DNA from: Miscanthus floridulus
Lineage: Eukaryota > Streptophyta > Magnoliopsida > Poales > Poaceae
Direction: 5' to 3'
NCBI RefSeq assembly: GCF_019320115.1
Contig: NC_089585.1
Coordinates: 142,891,600 to 142,955,599 of the forward strand
DNA: 64,000 bases
The position numbers and the translations under genes are program-made. The notes beneath the pieces are model-generated. The model searched no databases. It saw nothing but the letters and a program-made list of their open reading frames with translations, and was not told the DNA's origin. How positions within the stretch are numbered: the first letter of the stretch is position 1; the number at the start of each line of letters is the position of its first letter. Shown here one piece after another: positions 57,939-64,000 of this stretch.

Positions 57939-58993
57939 TGCACCCCCACTATATGACATGCCTCTCCTTCGAGCAAAGCAAGGTAAAATTGATTGACATG
58001 TCATCCATCCATTGCTAAGGACTTGTTTAGTGCATCTAGTCATTCCTATCATGTTCTAGGCTCATTCATGAAAATCAAATGAATTTGATGCTTGTATGAT
58101 ACCACTATTGCTTGTATGTTTGAAATGATCTAGTGGTAGCATATGACAAGTTTGTGGGCTTGAAAACCTAGTGTTTGATCTAGAAAATGAGCTACAAGTG
58201 TTTAACTCAACATGGTACAAGATAACCCTTACTTGGAGGTGTGAAGAAGCTTGTTCTTGGATCAAACCGAGTTAAATATCTTTTGCAAGTAATCTAAATT
58301 GAACCAAATTAGGAAAATAATCCTTATTTCACATGGTTTCACTCCAACCTATCTATAATTTGAGCTCACCTTTTGTGCTAATTGTTGACAAAGGGGGAGA
58401 GAAACAAAGATATGAGTGATATGGGAGAGATATGATAAAGGAAAGGGATCAATTAAAATTTTGAGCACACAAGTAGGGGGAGCAAGCTCATAAACTTGTA
58501 TGATGCATTTGAATGAACATTTCATATATTTGCTTGCATGGTACAAGTTCTTATATTTGATGAAATGAAAAACTAGCATGCATAGGCTAAAGTAATTAGA
58601 CTTATGTTCATTCTATAGAAACTAGACCCTTGCTTTTAATGTTGATCTCATGGGGTATTCTAGTTTTTGTGTATGTCTAGTTACTAATGGTGCTAAGGAT
58701 GGTATATTGGTGCACTCCGATTGGTATCACGCTTCAAAGGTCCATCTCTTATACCTTAGCATCATTTGGTAGAAATTGACTCCTATATTTCCTATCTAAG
58801 CATATGTGCAAAGCTACAATCCAAACTCTTAGCACATATGTAGGGGGAGCAATTGCTACCATTTGGAGTTCATGAAACTTGTCCATATCCTTTACACATG
58901 GTAAATATGCTTGGGCAAGCAACATAGATTCAAATGAACTTAAATTCATATCTTTGTGTAAGGGTTGTCATCAATTACCAAAAAGGGGAAGAT
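57939..58993 (+). other. 3' noncoding region of element A
   Basis: No ORF. Holds the block 58211-58267 shared with B (CATGGTACAAGATAACC, GTGTGAAGAAGCTTG, TTGGATCAAAC), a hairpin CATATGTGC/GCACATATG (58801-58841) and repeated AGGGGGAG polypurine motifs, the last functioning as the polypurine tract. Confidence 0.65.
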
Positions 58994-60811
58994 TGAAAGC
59001 TCTAGTTTGGTTTTGGTTAATTGATGAAACCCTAAGTGCTAACCTAGTTTATCAAAGTGATTATGAGATAGGTAGCACTACTCCAAGTGATGAAGCAATG
59101 ACAAAGATCATGACAATGGTGATGGCATGGTGATGATCAAATGCTTGAACTTGGAAAAGAAGAAAGAGATAAACAAAAGGCTCAAGGCAAAGGTATAAAA
59201 TGTAGGAGCCATTTTGTTTTAGTGATCAAGACACTTAGTGAGTGTGATCACATTTAGGATAGATAGCCGTACTATTAAGAGGAGTGAAACTCGTATCGAA
59301 ATGCGGTTATCAAAGTGCCACTAGATGCTCTAACTCATTGCATATGCATTTAGAATCTAGCGAATCACTAACACCCTTGAAAATGTTTGTGAAAATATGC
59401 TAACACATGTGCACAAGGTGATACACTTGATGGTTAGCACATTTGAGCAAGGGTGAAGAAGACAGAGGAGATGCCAGCATTGATCAAGTGACCGGACGCT
59501 GGATCTGAATGCACCGGACGCTGACTGCCTGCGTCCGATCGCGCTGACCTGCGGTACAGTAGCTAGGGTATACCACTTGACGCTGGGCTGTGTCCGGTCG
59601 AGGTGGACCGAACGTGTCCGGTCGAAGAAAAATGGATTTGGACCCTTACTGTACTCGACCAGACGCTGAGGCTCCAGCGTCCGGTCAGTTTAGCCGGAGC
59701 GTCCGGTCAGCACGTAGCCGTTGTGATCTGACGGTTCTGTTTTAACTCAGAGTGACACGTGGCATCAATCAGTGGACCGGACGCTGAGTCCAGGGTCCGG
59801 TCAGTCTGACCGGAGCGTCCGGTCAGAGCGCGTTTTGCCCAGTGAAGGGGTATAACGGCTCTATTTGATGGAGGCTCTATTTATAGCCCCATGGCCAGGT
59901 CAAGGGATAACTCTTGCACATTTTCATTGACATAGCAACCTTGTGAGCTTAGCCAAAGCCCTCCCACTCATCTCCATCATTGATCCATCATCATTATGAG
60001 ATTGGGAGAGAATCCAAGTGCATTGCTTGAGTGATTGCATCTAGAGGCACTTGGTATTCATGTTGCGCTGCGGATTTCGCTTGTTTCTCTTGGTGGTTTC
60101 CACCACCTAGACGGTTGGAGCAGCGGTGAAGGATCGGCACGAGTTGATGATTGTTCGTGGCCGCCTTCGGTGATTGTGAGGGGAGTTGTACCTTCCCTGG
60201 CGGAGTGCCGAAAGGTAACTCTAGTAAATTGCTCGTGTCATTGAGTTACCTCACTTGTGGGTCAGTTCTTGCGGTGTCCTATCGTGTGGATAAGGTTTGT
60301 GAAACACCTCTTAGCCACCGAACCACCAAGTGTTGGTCGACACAATGGGGACATAGCGTGTTGGCAAGCACGTGAACCTCGGGAGAAAATCGATTGTCTC
60401 TTGTCTTTGGCATTCTTCCGATGATTGGCTATATATTCATCTTGTGATTGGTTCATCCCCTACACGGCAGTATAATCACCCTACTCACTTATTTACATTC
60501 TTGCAAACTAGTTGATACAAGCTCTTTAGTGTAATTAGAATTGAGAGCTTGCTTTATTATTTACATTCATCTAGTTGAGCTCTTTAGAGTAGCAAGGTTG
60601 AGAGCTCTTAGTGAGTAGTTACATAGCAAGTTTGGGTGCCTAAGTAATCATTGCAACTAGAATTGTTGGATAGATGGCTTGCAACCCTTGTAGAGCTAGA
60701 GCAAGTTTGCATTACGTCTTTTGTCATACTAATCAAATTGCTCTAGTTGATTTGTAGATTTTTAAATAGGCTATTCACCCCCTCCCCCTCTAGCCATTCT
60801 AGGACCTTTCA
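58994..60811 (+). repeat. 3' LTR of element A
   Basis: Homologous over its whole length to 37469-39284. Palindromes at 59490-59830, TATTTATAG at 59878-59886. Confidence 0.93.
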
Positions 60812-60816
60812 GCTTG

Positions 60817-60896
60817 CCAGTGGAGCGCGGCGGCATTGGCGCCCGTGTCCGTTGTGTGTCGCGACAGAGACGACAAATCCGATCCGCAGGTCTCCT
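60817..60896 (+). pseudogene. Coding-like host exon, interrupted by element A (3' part)
   Basis: Continuation of the frame from 37375-37468: ASGARRHWRPCPLCVATETT, then NPIRR, ending at CGCAG/GTCTCC, a plausible donor near 60893. Further downstream TNRHIASVFKTVVIVVLLIF, then VCLLWKKL-stop (61130-61219) reads like a C-terminal membrane anchor and could be a later exon. No family recognised; speculative. Confidence 0.28.
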
Positions 60897-61129
60897 TTCT
60901 TGCCTTTTCTCGTTCGCTTCACTGTTTTGGTCCTTACTTGAACATGAGGTATACAAGAAATATTCTAGCGTTAGAGATCTGGTTAGGGCAATGATATGAT
61001 GATGAAAAGAACTAGGAGGTGGCACTGGTTGGTTTTCTGCATATGTTCAGTTTTGTTACTGTAAATGCCTGTGTGCAACTATGCATGTTAATTATCAAGT
61101 GCTTGCTTGATTATACCTATCTGTCGAGG

Positions 61130-61219
61130 CAAACAAATAGGCACATTGCTTCTGTCTTCAAAACTGTTGTAATTGTCGTCCTCTTAATCTTTGTCTGTCT
61201 CCTATGGAAGAAGCTCTGA
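61130..61219 (+). CDS. Possible terminal exon with a C-terminal membrane segment
   Basis: About 30 codons before a TGA: basic/polar NRHIASVFKT followed by VVIVVLLIFVCLLW and KKL at the end. This is the profile of a tail-anchored protein. The acceptor is uncertain (candidate TCGAG at 61119-61123). It may belong with the interrupted exon, 37375-37468 plus 60817-60896. Confidence 0.25.
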   Translation, partial: QTNRHIASVFKTVVIVVLLIFVCLLWKKL

Positions 61220-61258
61220 TTCTAAGTGTGATGGATAGACTTGATTTAGCTAGAATTA

Positions 61259-63538
61259 TGAAAGCCCTAGTTTGGTTTTGGCTAATTGATAAAACCTAAG
61301 TGTACTAACCATTGTCATTAAGTGATGAATATGAGATAGGTTGGTACACATCAAGTGGTGGAGCTAGATGATGGTCATGGTGATGGAGGTGACTAAAAGA
61401 TAATATTCAAGTGCTCCAACTTGGAAAAGAAGAAAGAGAAAATAAAATGGGCTCAAGGCAAAGATATATTCTATAGAGCCATTTTGTTTTGCCACTCAAG
61501 ACACCTAGTGGGTGTGAGTGGATTTAGGATAGATAACTGTACTATAAAGAGAGAAAAAATTTAATTGCAATGGTTATCTAGTGCCACTAAGTGTGAGTCT
61601 CATTTGCATATCTTTGCGCTTAGTGACGTGGTGAGGTGCATGAGAAAACTCTAAAAATTATTTGTGGAAAGCTATCTCAAGTTCCAAAATTTGTTCTAGA
61701 ACTTGTGTTAGAGATAGCATCTTGAAAGGGTTTAAGTGGAGTATTTTAATAAATAAAAAAGGGGTTAAGGAGCTAATTGGGCTACTGCTGCGGTTTTTGG
61801 CCCAAGAAGAGAAAGGAAGAGGCGCAACTCAGCCTGCTGCAGTGGATGACGCGCGACTGCAGGCTTCGGAACGACGACGTCCTGTTAGCGGGTTCTATTG
61901 TGCTTAGCGGAGCTCTTCGTTGTGCTTTGCGGGGCTCTTCGTTCGTTAGCACGTGGGAGACCGAGGGAGTAGTTCCTTCTGCACGTTTGACCGATGCGGT
62001 CTGCTGAATGGCGTGGGAGGCACGGGAGCTCCCTTCCGTCCGTTGCCCGCTGCCCGTTGGGAGCGCCCGTGGCCTGGCTGGTTCGGGGAGTTAAGACCGA
62101 GCCTTCCTCTTTCCTTTTCCTCTCTCTGGAACTACGAACTCTCTCCTGCATCTGAGATCTAGAAACAGAGAACAAGCTCTCTCCTTCTCTCACGTCCGAG
62201 GCTTTGTGCTCCATTCAAGTGAGACATCGAGCTGATCTTGAGAGCTTCAAGAACATCTCCTCCCTCTCCTCTCTGTGCTCATTTGAGAGAGGATTGAGGG
62301 AAATCCCGGTGTATCATTTTGAGGTTGCATATTTGATGACACTAGGTGATTCTTGTGATCGTGGATTTTCTATTATTCTTGTGATTGTCGTCACCTAGAC
62401 GGTTGATGATTTATTGATTGATGAGATGATTTGGTGATTGTATCCGCCCACAATCAATGATTTATTTGTGAGGGGTTCTTGGGCTTATTCTCCGGTGGAG
62501 CACCAAAAGCCACTCTAGTAGATTGCTTTTGTCATTGAGTTACCTCACTTGTGGGTAGGTTTTTACGGCGTCTATTTGTTGGGCTAGGTTTGTGAAACAC
62601 CAAGTAGCCGTCGAACCACCAAGTGTTGGTCGACACAATGAGGACTAGCGTGCCGGCAAGCACATGAACCCCAGGAGAAAAATCTTAGCGTCTATTGTGA
62701 TTGAAATTCTCCCAGTGATTAATTGGCATTCATATTATGATTGGTCCATTTCTCTACACGACGGTATAATCACCCTGCTCACTCTTTATATTCATTACAA
62801 ACTAGTTGTCAAGCTCTTTAGTGTAGTTAATCTTTGAGAGTTTGTTAGTTTGGTTAGTGGGGCTCTTTAGTCAGTCTTTGAGAGCTCACTAACTTAGAGA
62901 GTAGCAGCATAGCCTTTGTTTGATCTAGAGATTTTAATTAACTAGAATTGTTGAGATAGGTGGCTTACAATCCTTTGTAGAGCTAGAGCAAAAAGCTTTG
63001 CTTTCTAATTAACTAATTAATTGCTCTAATATTTTGTAGAAATTTTTATTAGGCTATTCATCCTCCCTCTAACCATTTAGGACCTTTCAAGTGGTATCGG
63101 AGCCGTGGTCACCGTTTAATCAAGGCTTAACATCCTTCGGTGTAAAAAACGGCTCAAATGGTGTTCAACCATGTTTGGGACAAACCACCGCATTTTGATG
63201 GCACATGCTATGACTATTGGAAGAGAAAAATAAAAATGTATTTAGGTACAATCAATGACAAGGTGTGGGATGTGATCGAGAGTGATTTTGTAATTCTTAA
63301 TCCCACCAATCCAACCCCAAGAGAGTTAGAGAACAAGCAATGCAACACCATGGCTCTAAACACCATCTATAATGCAATTGATTCAAAGGTGTTTGAGCAA
63401 ATCAAAGATTTTAAAAGAGCAAGTGAAGTTTGAAAAAGATTCGAGGAAACATATGAGGGCACACCAGCGATCAAGAGTACTAAATTGTATATTCTCAAAG
63501 ATAAGTTGACAAGCTTTAAAATGAAGAATGATGAGAGT
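61259..63538 (+). mobile_element. Sirevirus-type element C, 5' LTR and gag start
   Basis: The LTR at 61259-63089 (1831 bp) starts TGAAAGCCCTAGTTTGG and ends TAGGACCTTTCA. Primer site TGGTATCGGAGC at 63092-63103. Flanks and LTR ends are homologous to element A, but the central U3 (about 61740-62160) is unrelated to A and lacks the CCGGAC palindromes. The body is cut at 63539 by another LTR. Confidence 0.85.
63158..63538 (+). pseudogene. Element C gag start, truncated
   Basis: ATG 63158, FDGTCYDYWKRKIKMYLGTI, closely related to the gag of A. TGA at 63431-63433, then the same frame continues (ETYEGTPAIKSTKLYILKDK) until the insertion at 63539. Confidence 0.85.
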
Positions 63539-63800
63539 TGTCGGGTTCATAAACCCAGGGTCCCTCGCGGACCGGCTTCCCTGCAAAGGCTCGACCCAAG
63601 CAGACAGCATACAACTCATGGGCCCGCCCAAATACCAGAGCGACAGGCTAGAGGAGTGATCCAATCTCCGACCGAAAGGCTAGGCCAAGGAGGAACAACG
63701 CCCGTTTTTGGACTCTAGCCCACCTCTCCGACCCGAGCGCCCGCTTCGGTCTCTAGCCCGCCTCCGGACAGCCTCTCCGACCGGAAGGCCTAGCCAAAAG
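63539..63800 (+). mobile_element. Gypsy-type LTR start inserted in element C
   Basis: TGTCGGGTTCATAAACCCAG at 63539 is a typical Tat-type LTR start. CTCCGACC(G/C)(A/G)A-type words with GGC(T/C)(T/A)(A/G)GCCAA follow at about 63666, 63725 and 63774. It is interrupted or ends at 63800. Confidence 0.6.
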
Positions 63801-64000
63801 TGTAACACCCTAGGTGTTTGGCTTCCATTTAATTGCATTTCATTTCATAAACATGTGCATCATCTATGTCATCATTCCATTTATAACTGAAACATTGCAT
63901 TGCAACATATGAGTGAATTGCTTGTTTTAGTGCTTTATCACATGTGATCGTTAGAAGTGGTATACCAACTTGGTAAAGTGGTTGATCATGGTCTATTTAC
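63801..64000 (+). mobile_element. Gypsy-type LTR start at window end
   Basis: TGTAACACCCTAGGTGTTTG at 63801 matches the start of chromovirus-type (Del/Tekay-like) grass LTRs. It continues beyond the window. Confidence 0.55.

Larger units (their letters stand above)
37469..60811 (+). mobile_element. Sirevirus A (Copia, SIRE/Maximus type), TSD GCTTG
   Basis: LTRs 37469-39284 (1816 bp) and 58994-60811 (1818 bp), TG..CA ends, GCTTG duplicated at 37464-37468 and 60812-60816. Primer site TGGTATCGGAGC (39287-39298, initiator-Met tRNA type) and polypurine tract AAAAAGGGGAAG before the 3' LTR. Extra AGGGGGAG motifs at about 58389, 58476 and 58842 are a Sirevirus habit. Without the nested element B it is about 10.1 kb. 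Gag, protease, integrase, reverse transcriptase and RNase H are all present in order, with one stop in gag, one in pol and a terminal frameshift. No env-like frame is present. Confidence 0.93.

Overview
The window looks like nuclear DNA of a grass (Poaceae), most likely of the Andropogoneae (sorghum, Miscanthus and sugarcane group). This rests on intron-rich plant genes, GC-rich first exons, MITE families typical of grasses, and stacks of nested LTR retrotransposons with grass-type termini. The genus is inference. Three host genes are well supported. They are a tetraspanin (1463-3132, +, three exons), a P58IPK-type ER DnaJ co-chaperone with TPR repeats (4161-8456, +, nine exons), and an intronless R2R3-MYB of subgroup 22 (34687-35511, -). 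A fourth gene may exist: a short coding-like exon at 37375-37468 resumes after a 23-kb retrotransposon insertion at 60817.

Layout. 1-8.8 kb: MITEs, tetraspanin, P58IPK. 8.8-15.4 kb: decayed Helitron on the minus strand with a Pif1-type helicase, split by a 2.36-kb solo Copia LTR with target-site duplication (TSD) ATAAC. 15.6-16.7 kb: three hAT-like MITEs. 17-18.3 kb: minus-strand Sirevirus-type LTR fragment. 18.3-19.1 kb: CACTA-like terminus followed by a TATTTAAG box and a foldback of about 100 bp per arm. 19.33-24.79 kb: Ty3/Gypsy Tat-lineage element on the minus strand (TSD TTAGG), deleted so that reverse transcriptase abuts an antisense ORF. It sits inside an older LTR-like sequence. 25.9-28.4 kb: another Gypsy LTR and gag start. 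29-32.1 kb: relative of the 18.3-kb CACTA-like unit, carrying a broken F-box gene and a 180-bp tandem repeat. 32.2-33.4 kb: antisense-ORF remnant of a Tat element. 33.4-34.6 kb: inverted truncated copy of the 25.9-kb LTR, ending 130 bp from the MYB stop codon. 36.3-37.15 kb: CACTA-like termini and a compound tandem repeat.

37.5-60.8 kb is one nested structure. Sirevirus A (Copia, SIRE/Maximus type; TSD GCTTG) is split in its gag by Sirevirus B (TSD GGAAG). B has a gag-pol and a separate env-like reading frame downstream. From 61.3 kb a third relative (C) starts. Its gag is broken by a Gypsy-type LTR at 63539, beside which another LTR starts at 63801 and runs off the window.

How the parts relate. 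The host genes are unrelated in function: membrane microdomain scaffold, ER folding and unfolded protein response, and stress transcription factor. The rest is retroelement biology. The most interesting points are an LTR-like promoter module inside element B ahead of the env-like frame, a set of stops in that frame that is 16 TAG, 2 TGA and no TAA, palindromic CCGGAC arrays shared by all the Sirevirus-type LTRs except C, and the foldback locus at 18.85 kb.
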